Source of the DNA: Pseudodesulfovibrio alkaliphilus | GTDB taxonomy: Bacteria > Desulfobacterota > Desulfovibrionia > Desulfovibrionales > Desulfovibrionaceae | Direction: 5' to 3' | NCBI RefSeq assembly: GCF_009729555.1 | Contig: NZ_WODC01000007.1 | Span: 124,001 to 188,000, forward strand | Length of the DNA stretch: 64,000 nt | Notes under the pieces: generated by a model | Told to the model about the DNA's origin: nothing | The model's database searches: none | Seen by the model: the letters and a program-made list of their open reading frames with translations, nothing else | Program-made: the position numbers and the translations under genes | Shown here: positions 8,719-16,733 of the stretch, in pieces | Numbering within the stretch: position 1 is the first letter of the stretch | How the letters are laid out: each line of letters starts with the position of its first letter

Positions 8719-10002
8719 TTACTGAATTTCCTTGAGCTTGGGCAGACTCTTGACCAGCTCCAGGGCCATGCGCAGCTGGTTGTCTCGCTCAAGCATTTCC
8801 TTGACTTCCTTCTCGGCCATGGCCGAGCCGTCCTTGGACTTGTCGCCGTTCTCGAGGTGACGGCTCAAGTCCTGCTCCCTGACGGTAAAACGCTCGCGCA
8901 TGGCCCGCTCCTCATCCTTGGGGGGGGCCAGGAAGGCAATCTTCAGATCAGGCTCAATGCCCATGGCCTGGATGGAACGGCCGCCGGGGGTATAGTAGAG
9001 GGCAGTGGTCAGCTTGATGCCCGAGCCGTCGGCCATGGGAATAATGGTCTGGACCGACCCCTTTCCAAAGGAGCGCTCGCCAACAATGAGGGCGCGTCTG
9101 TGATCCTGAAGCGCGCCAGCCACGATCTCGGAGGCCGAGGCCGAGCCAGCGTTGATGAGCACCACCAGCGGTACCTTGATCTCGTCGGCAGTCTTGGAGG
9201 CGAAGAAGTCCTTGCGGCTGGCCTCATCCTTGCCCTGGATGTAGACGATGGAGCCGTCATCAAGGAAGGTGTCGGCCACGGAAACCGCCTGGCCGAGCAG
9301 CCCGCCGGGGTTGTTGCGAAGGTCGAGCACGATGCCCTTGAGAGGGTGCGCCTTGCTGAATTGCGCGATTTCGTCTCGCATGTTCCTGGTCGTGGATTCA
9401 TGGAATTTGGTCAGGCGCAAATACAGATATCCATCCTCCAACGAATGGGTCTTGACGCTGGTGATGGGAATGGTGCCGCGCACTATGGCCACTTCCTGAG
9501 GCTTGTTGGAATCGCGGTGCAAAATGAGCAAGGTCACGGTAGTGCCTTTGTCGCCCCGGATGCGCTTGACGGCGTCCAGCAGGGTCATGTCCTGGGTGGA
9601 TTCGCCGTCGATCTCGAGAATCAGGTCTCCGGCGAGCAGACCGGCCTTGTAGGCCGGGGTATCCTCAATGGGGGAAACCACGGTCAGCCGCCCCTGTTCC
9701 AGGCTGATTTCGATGCCGATGCCGCTGAACTTGCCCGAGGTATCCATCTGCATTTCCTTGTAGTCCTCGGGAGAGAGAAAGGCGGAATGCGGATCAAGCT
9801 GCTCAATCATACCCTTTATGGAGTTGTCGATGAGTTCCTTGCGGGTGATCGGCTTGACATAATAACTCTCAACCATGTCGAGAACCTGGGAAAAACGCTT
9901 GAGCGCCTCGAAGTGGTCGTCCTTGCCGGCCATGGTCGGGCCTGGGGCCACTGTGAGGGTAAAAAGAAGAAGAAACGTGACAATCCAAAGCGATATGCGC
10001 AT
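8719..10002 (-). CDS. S41 family carboxyl-terminal processing protease
   Basis: This exported serine protease has 427 residues. It opens with a signal peptide (MRISLWIVTFLLLFTLTVAP, cleavage probably after PTMAG). A helical N-terminal region, a PDZ domain (about residues 95-170, FSGIGIEISLEQGRLTVVSP) and the S41 catalytic core follow. The nucleophile serine is in SASASEIVAGALQD and the general-base lysine in GERSFGKGSVQT. Proteases of this family often trim or activate periplasmic proteins. It sits between the EnvC-like gene and the YibQ-like gene with short gaps, so one operon is likely. Confidence 0.93.
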   Translation of the reverse strand: MRISLWIVTFLLLFTLTVAPGPTMAGKDDHFEALKRFSQVLDMVESYYVKPITRKELIDNSIKGMIEQLDPHSAFLSPEDYKEMQMDTSGKFSGIGIEISLEQGRLTVVSPIEDTPAYKAGLLAGDLILEIDGESTQDMTLLDAVKRIRGDKGTTVTLLILHRDSNKPQEVAIVRGTIPITSVKTHSLEDGYLYLRLTKFHESTTRNMRDEIAQFSKAHPLKGIVLDLRNNPGGLLGQAVSVADTFLDDGSIVYIQGKDEASRKDFFASKTADEIKVPLVVLINAGSASASEIVAGALQDHRRALIVGERSFGKGSVQTIIPMADGSGIKLTTALYYTPGGRSIQAMGIEPDLKIAFLAPPKDEERAMRERFTVREQDLSRHLENGDKSKDGSAMAEKEVKEMLERDNQLRMALELVKSLPKLKEIQ

Positions 10003-10051
10003 GAAGCCTCCCGCTGGACACGCAACGCAAGCGCGTGTCTGGCATGATTCA

Positions 10052-11155
10052 TTATGGCGACGTTAACCAAACTTTCGGGTTAATTGGTTTTTGATGAAAA
10101 CGCAATTCAAAATACAGTCCAGGCCCATCGGCTGCCGGGTAGTAGCCCACCACCCCCAGGGGCTCATCCTTTTCAACCTCCTGACCGTTGAGCACATGGG
10201 TATCGGACAAGTATGCGTACAAACTGTAATAATCGTGACCGTGGTAGACGATGACCACATGCCCGAATCCGCGCAGAGTGTCGTTGTGCACCACCTTTCC
10301 CCAGAAAACGGAACGCACGGTTTCAGCCTCCCGGGCTCCCAGACCGAGTCCGCGCACCGGAGGGTTCGCCCCTGGGGCGTAGTCGGCCACGAGGCGGCCG
10401 CGCACAGGCCAGGGGAGCGTCCGCTTGTACAGGTCGAACCGTTTGGTTTTCTGGGATTGCAACTGGTATTTGAGACTCTCGATGGATGAAAGAATAGCCG
10501 TGAGTTCGGCCTCGGCATCCTCGCGTTGCCGGGTGACGCTTCGCAGGTTGCGGCGCAGGGCGTGCTGCCTGTCAAGGAGCCGGTCCTTGGTCAGGTTGAC
10601 CCGGGCCAGTTGCGCCTCGGCCTCCTGTTCAAGGGTTCTCTGACGCTCGAGATTCGCGGCGATACGCTCCGCATTGATCCTGGCCTCTTCGAAACGCGCC
10701 CGAGTGGCTTCATAAATGTCTGCCAGCCAGTTTTTCCGACGGTCGAACTCGTCCCAACTGTCCACCCCTTCGAAACGCGAACGCGCCGACTGCAAATGCA
10801 CAGGCCACAGCGAGCGGACCAGTCCGGCCAATTCCTGGGAAATCCGCTGCTTCTCCTTCTCAAGCACAGTATGCTCCTCGCGGGCTGCACGTTCGGCTTG
10901 CCGGAGGGAATTGAGCTCCGCCTCCTGGGCCGCAATCCGCTTGAGCAGGTCGGCCATCTCGCGCTCAATGCCCGAGATGCTGGTAGACAGTTTTCCCGCC
11001 TGTTCCGTGAGCTTGCGCACCTCCTGTTCGCGCTGATCGGCCCGGCGATGCTCCTGTTGCAGGCTCTCGTGCAGCGATTGTCCGGTCTCCTCGGCCTGAA
11101 CGGGAGTCCAGACGAGGCAGAGGCAGAGCAGGGCGGACAGGAAGGATTTGGTCAT
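10052..11155 (-). CDS. EnvC-like murein hydrolase activator with degenerate LytM domain
   Basis: This is an exported coiled-coil protein of 367 residues. The signal peptide ends near TPVQA. Two long coiled-coil stretches cover about residues 25-235 and are rich in Glu/Arg/Gln heptads. The C-terminal LytM (M23) domain covers roughly residues 255-365. The zinc ligands of active M23 enzymes are missing: the first H-x3-D is absent, YAYLSD stands where YAH is expected, and GLYFELRF replaces HLHFE. By analogy with E. coli EnvC it should activate amidases and not cut peptidoglycan itself. The ATG at 11155 overlaps the upstream stop (ATGA); an ATG two codons earlier is also possible. Confidence 0.88.
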   Translation of the reverse strand: MTKSFLSALLCLCLVWTPVQAEETGQSLHESLQQEHRRADQREQEVRKLTEQAGKLSTSISGIEREMADLLKRIAAQEAELNSLRQAERAAREEHTVLEKEKQRISQELAGLVRSLWPVHLQSARSRFEGVDSWDEFDRRKNWLADIYEATRARFEEARINAERIAANLERQRTLEQEAEAQLARVNLTKDRLLDRQHALRRNLRSVTRQREDAEAELTAILSSIESLKYQLQSQKTKRFDLYKRTLPWPVRGRLVADYAPGANPPVRGLGLGAREAETVRSVFWGKVVHNDTLRGFGHVVIVYHGHDYYSLYAYLSDTHVLNGQEVEKDEPLGVVGYYPAADGPGLYFELRFHQKPINPKVWLTSP

Positions 11156-11811
11156 GGGCATATATCAAGAAAGGGTTGCAGAGGGCAGGCCGCACACAGT
11201 CCGGTCTTCTTCCGGCACCACTCCTTGCCCGTACGGACAATAAGGGCGTGGTATTCGTTGTAGAGTGCCACATCCTCGGGCAGGGCGTCCATGAAAAGGG
11301 CGCGTAATTCATGGTAATCAATCTCATCGTGAACAAGCCCGTGACGACGCATCAAACGGTGGGTGTAGGCATCCACGACAAAAGTTGGCATTTCAAGGGC
11401 ATAGAGAAGGATCGAATCTGCCGTTTCCGGCCCGATACCGCTGACGGCGAGGAGCTTGTCGCGAAGTTCATCCAGTACATGAACTTTGAGCGATTCAATC
11501 TCGAACGCCGCCTCATCCTTGAGAAAAAAGAGAAAATTGCGCAAACGGGCCGTCTTGATATTGTAGTAGCCCGCCGGTCGGATCAACCCGGCCAGTTCCG
11601 CCGGATCAAGGGCGAGCATGGCCCGGGCCGAGAGCAGCTCACGGGCCTTGAGGTTGGCGATGGCCTTTTCGACGTTTCCCCAGTTGGTATTCTGGGTAAG
11701 AATGGCTCCCACCGCGATCTCGAACGGCGTGTCGCCCGGCCACCATCGGCTCGGGCCGAGTGCGGCGTGCATGGCCTCGTACATGCCGTTTATGATCGCG
11801 GCCCGGTTCAT
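11152..11811 (-). CDS. Endonuclease III superfamily DNA glycosylase (MagIII-like)
   Basis: This is a base-excision repair glycosylase of 219 residues with the helix-hairpin-helix-GPD fold. The HhH motif reads LLAVSGIGPETADSIL. The catalytic Asp is in TFVVDAYTHRLMRRHG. The position that is Lys in endonuclease III (GVGRKTA) is Glu here (GIGPETA), so beta-lyase activity is unlikely and a monofunctional alkyl-base glycosylase of the MagIII type is the better guess. Four cysteines near the C-terminus (CRKKTGLCAACPLQPFLDIC) suggest a [4Fe-4S] site, although the last spacing is eight residues instead of five. Start and stop overlap both neighbours as ATGA. Confidence 0.85.
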   Translation of the reverse strand: MNRAAIINGMYEAMHAALGPSRWWPGDTPFEIAVGAILTQNTNWGNVEKAIANLKARELLSARAMLALDPAELAGLIRPAGYYNIKTARLRNFLFFLKDEAAFEIESLKVHVLDELRDKLLAVSGIGPETADSILLYALEMPTFVVDAYTHRLMRRHGLVHDEIDYHELRALFMDALPEDVALYNEYHALIVRTGKEWCRKKTGLCAACPLQPFLDICP

Positions 11812-12683
11812 GGCCGTCGGTGCCCTCCGACCCGGTCCCAGACAAGGCAGGCCCATTCTCCTTCAACGACGATGGCAGGCTTGCCGATGCCAAGGCGCAT
11901 GTAGGTTTCAGCCACGGCATCCTTTTGCCTGTCAGCCAGGATGCCCGAGAGGATAAGGCAGCCCCCAGGACGCACATGAGCCAGAATGTCGCCCGCCATC
12001 TCGATGAGTGGGCCGGAGAGAATGTTGGCCACCACAATGTCGAAGGGCAGGCCGGGGTCCAGGCAATCAATGCTTCCTACGGCCGTGCACATGGCCGAGC
12101 CCACCCCGTTGGCCTCGATGTTCTCCCTGGCGCAGACGACGGCCTGGGGATCCGTGTCCAGGCCGATGCCGGTGAGCCCGAGCTTGGCAAGTCCGATGCC
12201 CAGGATGCCGGAGCCGGTGCCGAGATCAAGGAAGGCTCCACCCGGTGCGATGGCTTTCCTCCCTGCAAGCTCGCCGATGGTGGTCAGACACAGCGAGGTG
12301 GTGGGGTGGTGGCCCGTGCCAAAAGCCATCTTGGGCTCAATGACGATGTGAGTGGTGCCATTCTCGCTGCCGTTCTCAAGCCAGGGAGGGAGGATGGTGA
12401 AGGTGCCGCCACAATTGACCGGATTGAAAAAATCCTTCCAGGCCATGGCCCAGTTCTCGGACTCCTGTTCGGACCAGCGAACGCCCGAGCCGGGAAATCG
12501 TGCCTCAAAGGCCTTGACCATTTCCATGGCCAGAGGATGGTCCTCAAGATACAGGGTGATGCGGCGGCCGTCCCCATCCGGTGTTTCCTCCCAACCGTGG
12601 GGCACCCTGGCGGCGATGAAGACCCCGGCCTCGTCGGCCTCCTCTTCGGAAATAGTAAATTCGATCTTGAGAAGGGTGGACAT
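11808..12683 (-). CDS. prmA: Ribosomal protein L11 methyltransferase
   Basis: It methylates ribosomal protein L11 using S-adenosylmethionine. The protein is 291 residues, the usual length. The SAM-binding motif is FLDLGTGSGILGIGLAKLG, preceded by the family hallmark AFGTGHHPTTSLCL, and DIVVANILSGPLI supplies the second conserved block. The start at 12683 (MSTLLKIEF) has GGAGG upstream; a longer frame from 12764 runs through the hairpin at 12713-12738 and is not credible. The stop overlaps the glycosylase start as ATGA, so prmA heads the envelope operon. Confidence 0.94.
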   Translation of the reverse strand: MSTLLKIEFTISEEEADEAGVFIAARVPHGWEETPDGDGRRITLYLEDHPLAMEMVKAFEARFPGSGVRWSEQESENWAMAWKDFFNPVNCGGTFTILPPWLENGSENGTTHIVIEPKMAFGTGHHPTTSLCLTTIGELAGRKAIAPGGAFLDLGTGSGILGIGLAKLGLTGIGLDTDPQAVVCARENIEANGVGSAMCTAVGSIDCLDPGLPFDIVVANILSGPLIEMAGDILAHVRPGGCLILSGILADRQKDAVAETYMRLGIGKPAIVVEGEWACLVWDRVGGHRRP

Positions 12684-12712
12684 GAAAACGCCTCCGGCTG
12701 TGAAACATGACA

Positions 12713-12738
12713 CGGCCGGGAACGCTCGTTCCCGGCCG
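12713..12738 (-). terminator. Strong hairpin between the 75-residue gene and prmA
   Basis: CGGCCGGGAACG and its complement form a 12-base inverted repeat around a two-base centre. It lies between the stop of the upstream small gene and the prmA start. There is no clear U-tract on the minus strand, so it may be a weak terminator or a message-stabilising stem-loop. Confidence 0.6.
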
Positions 12739-12764
12739 GATTGTCGTTGCGATGTTGCGGTCAT

Positions 12765-12992
12765 CTAAAACACCTTGTCGATGAACGCGCCTTTTCCCGT
12801 ATATTGAAAATCCTGCACCGTGGTCTGCTGGTCCCGGCTCTCCTCCCTGGCTCTGGCCAGCGGGGCCAGGGCCTGCTCGTCGGGCATCGTGGTTTCCGGC
12901 TTGAGCTGGGCGGGCGAGAGCATGACCTGACGCTCCTCGTCAGCCAGGGGCGCGTATCCGCCCATGGGATCAATGGGGTCGATGCTACTCAT
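12765..12992 (-). CDS. Small conserved-looking hypothetical protein (75 residues)
   Basis: I do not recognise it. The start MSSIDPID at 12992 has AGGAG seven bases upstream, which favours it over an in-frame ATG five codons earlier. The protein is hydrophilic, acidic and proline-rich, with no signal peptide or membrane segment. It looks largely disordered until a short C-terminal motif, YTGKGAFIDKVF. It sits between argD and prmA with a hairpin behind it. Codon choice resembles the neighbours. No function can be assigned. Confidence 0.65.
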   Translation of the reverse strand: MSSIDPIDPMGGYAPLADEERQVMLSPAQLKPETTMPDEQALAPLARAREESRDQQTTVQDFQYTGKGAFIDKVF

Positions 12993-13060
12993 GCCGGACT
13001 CCTGCATCCTTCACTACCCCCTCGTTCCGACAGGGTCAAGGCGGACCGGGGAGCAATGGG

Positions 13061-14275
13061 TCAGGCCGCCGGGTCCACCGTGGCCAGCACCTCATCCAAG
13101 GCGTTCATGAATGCCTTGATGTCATCCTTTTCGATGGTCAGAGGCGGAACCAGCCGCAGGACCTTGCCCTGGGCCAGATTGCAGACCATGCCGCGCTCAA
13201 GCAACCCTTTCCACACCGCCGGGCCGTCACAGGACAATTCGATGCCAAAGAGCAGGCCAAGGCCGCGTGTTCCGGCGATCTTGCCGGGATGCCTGACCAT
13301 GAGCCCCTCAGCCTGGGTCCGTGCATAGACGCCCATCTCAAGGGCGCGTTCGGCCATTTTCTCACCGACCATGATCTCCACGACACGGGCGGCAACAGCC
13401 GAGACGACTCCGCCCCCGCCAAAGGTCGTGGCGTGGGAGCCGGGAGTGAACCCCTTGGCCACTTCGTCAGAGCAGAGCACTGCCCCCATGGGCAGGCCGT
13501 TGGCCAATGCCTTGGCGGAGGTGAAGATGTCCGGGATCAGCCCATAGTGTTGGTGCGCCCAGAAGCGGCCCGTCCGGCACATGCCGGTCTGGACCTCGTC
13601 CACGATGAGCAGGAGACCGTTTTCGCGGCACAGCGCCGCGATGTCTGCCGCGTAATCCGAGGGCAGGGGACGCACACCTCCCTCTCCCTGGATCATTTCG
13701 ATCATGATGGCCGCAGTGTTGGCACCGATGGCCCCGCGTAGGGCGTTGATATTGCCAAAGGGCACGGTGACAAACCCCTGGGGCAACGGATCGTAGCCGT
13801 CCTTGATGGGGCCGGTCTGCCCGGTGGCGGTCAGGGTGGACAGGGTGCGGCCATGAAAGGACTTTTCGAGGGTGATGATCTCGTGCCGGTCCTCGTTTCT
13901 GACCCGGTGCATGTAGCGGCGGGCGAGCTTGATGGCTCCCTCGTTGGCTTCCGCTCCGGAATTGCAGAAGAAGACCTTGCCCGCCGCGCAGGTGGCCAGA
14001 AGCCTTTCGGCCAGATCAAGCTGCGGCTCCTGATAAAAAAGATTACTGACGTGGACCAGCTTGCGGGCCTGCTCGGCCATGACATCGGCCAGATCTTCCC
14101 GGCTGTGTCCAAGGCTGCACACGGCAATGCCTGAAAGAAAATCGAGATATTCCCGGCCGTCCAGATCGTATAGCCTGCATCCCTTGGCCCGTGACACGGC
14201 CAGGGGATACCGGCCGTAGGTGTTGCAAAGAAGGGATTGCTCCCGTTTGACCATAGCGTCGAAATTATGGTTCAT
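13061..14275 (-). CDS. argD: Acetylornithine aminotransferase
   Basis: This PLP-dependent class III aminotransferase of arginine synthesis converts N-acetylglutamate semialdehyde to N-acetylornithine. Family members often also serve lysine synthesis, but a dapL gene in this window suggests lysine uses another route. It has 404 residues. The PLP lysine is in FTSAKALANGLPMGA, and MIEMIQGEGGV, LIVDEVQTGMCRTG and FCNSGAEANEGAIKLAR are all family signatures. The start codon has ATG with an upstream purine-rich stretch. It follows dut on the same strand after about 20 bases. Confidence 0.94.
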   Translation of the reverse strand: MNHNFDAMVKREQSLLCNTYGRYPLAVSRAKGCRLYDLDGREYLDFLSGIAVCSLGHSREDLADVMAEQARKLVHVSNLFYQEPQLDLAERLLATCAAGKVFFCNSGAEANEGAIKLARRYMHRVRNEDRHEIITLEKSFHGRTLSTLTATGQTGPIKDGYDPLPQGFVTVPFGNINALRGAIGANTAAIMIEMIQGEGGVRPLPSDYAADIAALCRENGLLLIVDEVQTGMCRTGRFWAHQHYGLIPDIFTSAKALANGLPMGAVLCSDEVAKGFTPGSHATTFGGGGVVSAVAARVVEIMVGEKMAERALEMGVYARTQAEGLMVRHPGKIAGTRGLGLLFGIELSCDGPAVWKGLLERGMVCNLAQGKVLRLVPPLTIEKDDIKAFMNALDEVLATVDPAA

Positions 14276-14296
14276 TGTGGTTCTCGTTCTGGCTAT

Positions 14297-14755
14297 TTAG
14301 AGTTTTCCGGTGGACCCGAAGCCTCCAGCCCCGCGATCCGTAGCGCCCAGTTCCCTGACGGCAGTGACGACGGCCTGAAACACGGGCATGAACACCAACT
14401 GGGCAATGCGCTGTCCGCGCCTGATTCGTCGGACTTCTCCCGAGGTGTTGAGCAGCGAGACCTTGATCTCGCCCCGATAATCCGGGTCGATAACGCCGAC
14501 CCCCTGACTGACGGTCAGGCCCTCACGCGTACCGAGTCCGCTCCGCGAAAAGACGTATCCGGCCACACCCGGCTCGCGAATTTCGATGGCCAGCCCGGCC
14601 GGCACGGTCTTTTTTTCTCCGGGGCCGAATTCCAGTTCATCCCCGTCAATGCAGGCCCGCAGATCAAGCCCTGCCGAGAGCTCTGTGGCGTAAGCGAGGC
14701 GGTGTTCCTCCCACACGGGGTGCAGAAACTCGACATTGACATCAATTTTTTTCAT
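14297..14755 (-). CDS. dut: dUTP diphosphatase
   Basis: It hydrolyses dUTP to dUMP, keeping uracil out of DNA and feeding thymidylate synthesis. The 152 residues fit the trimeric dUTPase family. All five motifs are visible: SAGLDLRA, SRSGLGTREGL, GVIDPDYRGEIKV, RIAQLVFMP and RGAGGFGSTG. The ATG at 14755 is preceded by a purine-rich region. The gene lies just upstream of argD on the minus strand, possibly as one transcript. Confidence 0.96.
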   Translation of the reverse strand: MKKIDVNVEFLHPVWEEHRLAYATELSAGLDLRACIDGDELEFGPGEKKTVPAGLAIEIREPGVAGYVFSRSGLGTREGLTVSQGVGVIDPDYRGEIKVSLLNTSGEVRRIRRGQRIAQLVFMPVFQAVVTAVRELGATDRGAGGFGSTGKL

Positions 14756-14830
14756 ATCGTCGAACCGATCCTTGTGATTTGCTGGGGTGTTTATTGGGCC
14801 GATTCCGTGCGGCTGTCAATTGCGGAAGCG

Positions 14831-14868
14831 AACAGGAGCGCCGGGCTGTCATGCTCCGGCGCTCCTGT
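14831..14868 (-). terminator. Hairpin terminator after the symporter gene
   Basis: A perfect 14-bp stem (AACAGGAGCGCCGG with its complement) and an 11-base loop lie between the symporter stop and dut. The following minus-strand sequence is only moderately T-rich (TTCGCTTCC). The position fits a terminator for the symporter operon. Confidence 0.7.
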
Positions 14869-14889
14869 TGACTGAAGAATGTCAACGCA

Positions 14890-16497
14890 TCAACACAGGC
14901 CGTCCCAGCAGAGGTCGAGGTGCTCTCGCTCCATGCTTCGGGTAGCCAGACTGACGCCCACGGCCAGCACCATGGACACGGGCAGGGCGACAACGTTGGG
15001 GTCCACCCATTGCATCAGCCACAGCCAGGTGCCGGGCTCTCCGACCACTGCCAGGGAGGGCTTGCCGGTCAGCGCCTCGCACAGGCCGATGGCCGCCGAC
15101 TCCTGGAGATGGACAAAAAGCAGCCAGAACATGGATACCGCGAAGCCGCCGACCATGGAGACCTTGGCCGCAATCTTGGTCATGCCTTTCCAGTAGAGTC
15201 CCAGCAGGTATATGGGCAGGAAGGAGGCGGCGCAAAGGCCGAAGAAGAAAGCCGTGGCCCTGGCGATGATGTTGCCCGGCAACACCCAGGCCCAGATCAG
15301 GGTGGCGAAGACCGCGACGGTCACGCCAAGCTGGTTGAGCTTCATGCTCGACCCTCCGTTGCCGATGGTCACATGCTGCTCAAGGAAGTCGCGGGCCAAG
15401 GAGGTGCCGCTCACATGGTACTGGGAGCTCATGGTGGACATGGCCGCCGCGAACATGGCCACCAGGAACAGCCCTGAAAACCATCCAGGCATGATCCGGT
15501 CGATATACAGGGGAATGATCCGGTCGAAGTTGCCGCCGGCCATGTTTATGGCGATCTCGCCGAACCTGTCGTGGAAAACGACGTTGGACAGGGCGCCGAC
15601 CACAAAGGCCACGCCGGTCAGCAAAAGAATGAAGATGCCGCCGATGGCTACGGCCCTGTTGAGTTCGCGGTCCGAGGGCACGGTCATGTAGCGGACTGCC
15701 AACTGAGGCTGGGCGAGTACGCCAAGGCCCACGCCGTAGACCAGCGTGGTATAGATGGTCAGTCCGATAGGCGACTTGACATCCGGCCCCTGGGTCCAAC
15801 CGTTCATGCCGCCTGCCGTGAGCTTTTCGGGCACCAGGGCGGCCATGTCGGTCAGGGCCTGGTGGGCGTTGCCGACCCCGCCAAGCAAAGCATAGGTTGT
15901 GACGACGAGGAAGAGCATCATCACGGCCATGATGCTGCCTTGAAAAGCGTCAGTGTACATGACCGCCTTGAGGCCGCCAGTGACCACGTACACGGCCACC
16001 AGCGCGGTGACCACAAGGAGCCACGCGCCATAGCTGATCATGGGGAAGGCCACTTCCAGCATGCGGCAGATGCCGATGAGCACCGCCGCCGCATAGATGG
16101 GCATGAACAAAAAAATGAGCACCCCCGAGAACTGCTGGATGAACTTGGAGCGATAACGCCTGCCCAGCAGTTCGGGAAAGGTCTGACAATTGAGGGCCAG
16201 ACCCATACGCCGGGTGCGCTTGCCAAAAACGATCATGGCAACGAAAACACCCACGAAAATAGTCAAAAAAGTAAGCCAGAGCATGGACATGCCAAACATG
16301 CCCGACACGCCCCCAAACCCGATGATGGCCGAGGTGGAGACAAAGGTTGCGCCGTAAGACATGGCCAGCACAAAGGGGCTCATCTGCCGCCCGGCAAGCA
16401 TGTAGTCAGTGGGTTTTCTGGTGACTTTCCAAGCCTTGTAGCCGAGGTAGAAGATGCCCACAAGGTAGACAAGGATGCCGAATATCTTGCCTTCCAC
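14890..16497 (-). CDS. Sodium:solute symporter family protein
   Basis: This secondary transporter of 535 residues couples solute uptake to sodium. About 13 membrane segments are visible, starting with IFGILVYLVGIFYLGYKAW. Family features are the region SYGATFVSTSAIIGFGGVSG, the stretch MAAMSTMSSQYHVSGTSLARD and AQPQLAVRYMTVPS. The GTG start at 16497 abuts the TAG stop of the small accessory gene, with GAGGAGG six bases upstream. The family covers acetate, pantothenate, proline and other substrates, so the substrate is not assignable. It is co-translated with its accessory protein. Confidence 0.92.
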   Translation of the reverse strand: MEGKIFGILVYLVGIFYLGYKAWKVTRKPTDYMLAGRQMSPFVLAMSYGATFVSTSAIIGFGGVSGMFGMSMLWLTFLTIFVGVFVAMIVFGKRTRRMGLALNCQTFPELLGRRYRSKFIQQFSGVLIFLFMPIYAAAVLIGICRMLEVAFPMISYGAWLLVVTALVAVYVVTGGLKAVMYTDAFQGSIMAVMMLFLVVTTYALLGGVGNAHQALTDMAALVPEKLTAGGMNGWTQGPDVKSPIGLTIYTTLVYGVGLGVLAQPQLAVRYMTVPSDRELNRAVAIGGIFILLLTGVAFVVGALSNVVFHDRFGEIAINMAGGNFDRIIPLYIDRIMPGWFSGLFLVAMFAAAMSTMSSQYHVSGTSLARDFLEQHVTIGNGGSSMKLNQLGVTVAVFATLIWAWVLPGNIIARATAFFFGLCAASFLPIYLLGLYWKGMTKIAAKVSMVGGFAVSMFWLLFVHLQESAAIGLCEALTGKPSLAVVGEPGTWLWLMQWVDPNVVALPVSMVLAVGVSLATRSMEREHLDLCWDGLC

Positions 16498-16644
16498 CTA
16501 CGCATCCTCCTCAGACGCAGCCCGTCCCGGCTCCGCTCCCTTGTTGTTCCAGTTCACAATTCCGTACACGACGCACAATGCCGCCGAACCGATGCTCAGC
16601 CAGAAAGCCAGGGCGATCTCGGCGCTGCCTAGTCCCATCATCAT
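16498..16644 (-). CDS. Symporter small accessory protein
   Basis: This 48-residue single-span membrane protein is encoded immediately before the sodium:solute symporter. The start is the first of three consecutive ATG codons at 16644, preceded by GAGGAG. The sequence begins MMMGLGSAEIALAFWLSIG, has one hydrophobic helix of about 25 residues, then a short charged tail. Small companions of this sort are known for symporters in Desulfovibrionales and related groups. A role in stability or gating is inferred from linkage, not shown. Confidence 0.82.
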   Translation of the reverse strand: MMMGLGSAEIALAFWLSIGSAALCVVYGIVNWNNKGAEPGRAASEEDA

Positions 16645-16693
16645 GTCAGCTCTCTCCTCGTGTTGTGTTCGCCCCGGGCCAGTCGGCGGAATC

Positions 16694-16733
16694 AAAAAAA
16701 CGAGGGCCGCCGGCTGTATGCCCGCGGCCCTCG
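16694..16733 (-). terminator. Strong intrinsic terminator facing the symporter operon
   Basis: The minus strand has the stem CGAGGGCCGC, a 13-base loop, GCGGCCCTCG and then seven T (16700-16694). It is oriented to stop leftward transcription only 50 bases before the accessory-gene start. No protein gene lies on the minus strand to its right. It therefore ends either an unannotated leftward RNA or an attenuated leader of the symporter operon. Confidence 0.85.

Noticed and set aside
7450-10047. A very long plus-strand open frame (865 codons) opposite the S41 protease and YibQ-like genes
   Set aside because: It is an antisense shadow of two clear minus-strand genes with catalytic motifs; its translation shows no domain and the GC-rich codon pattern keeps opposite frames open.
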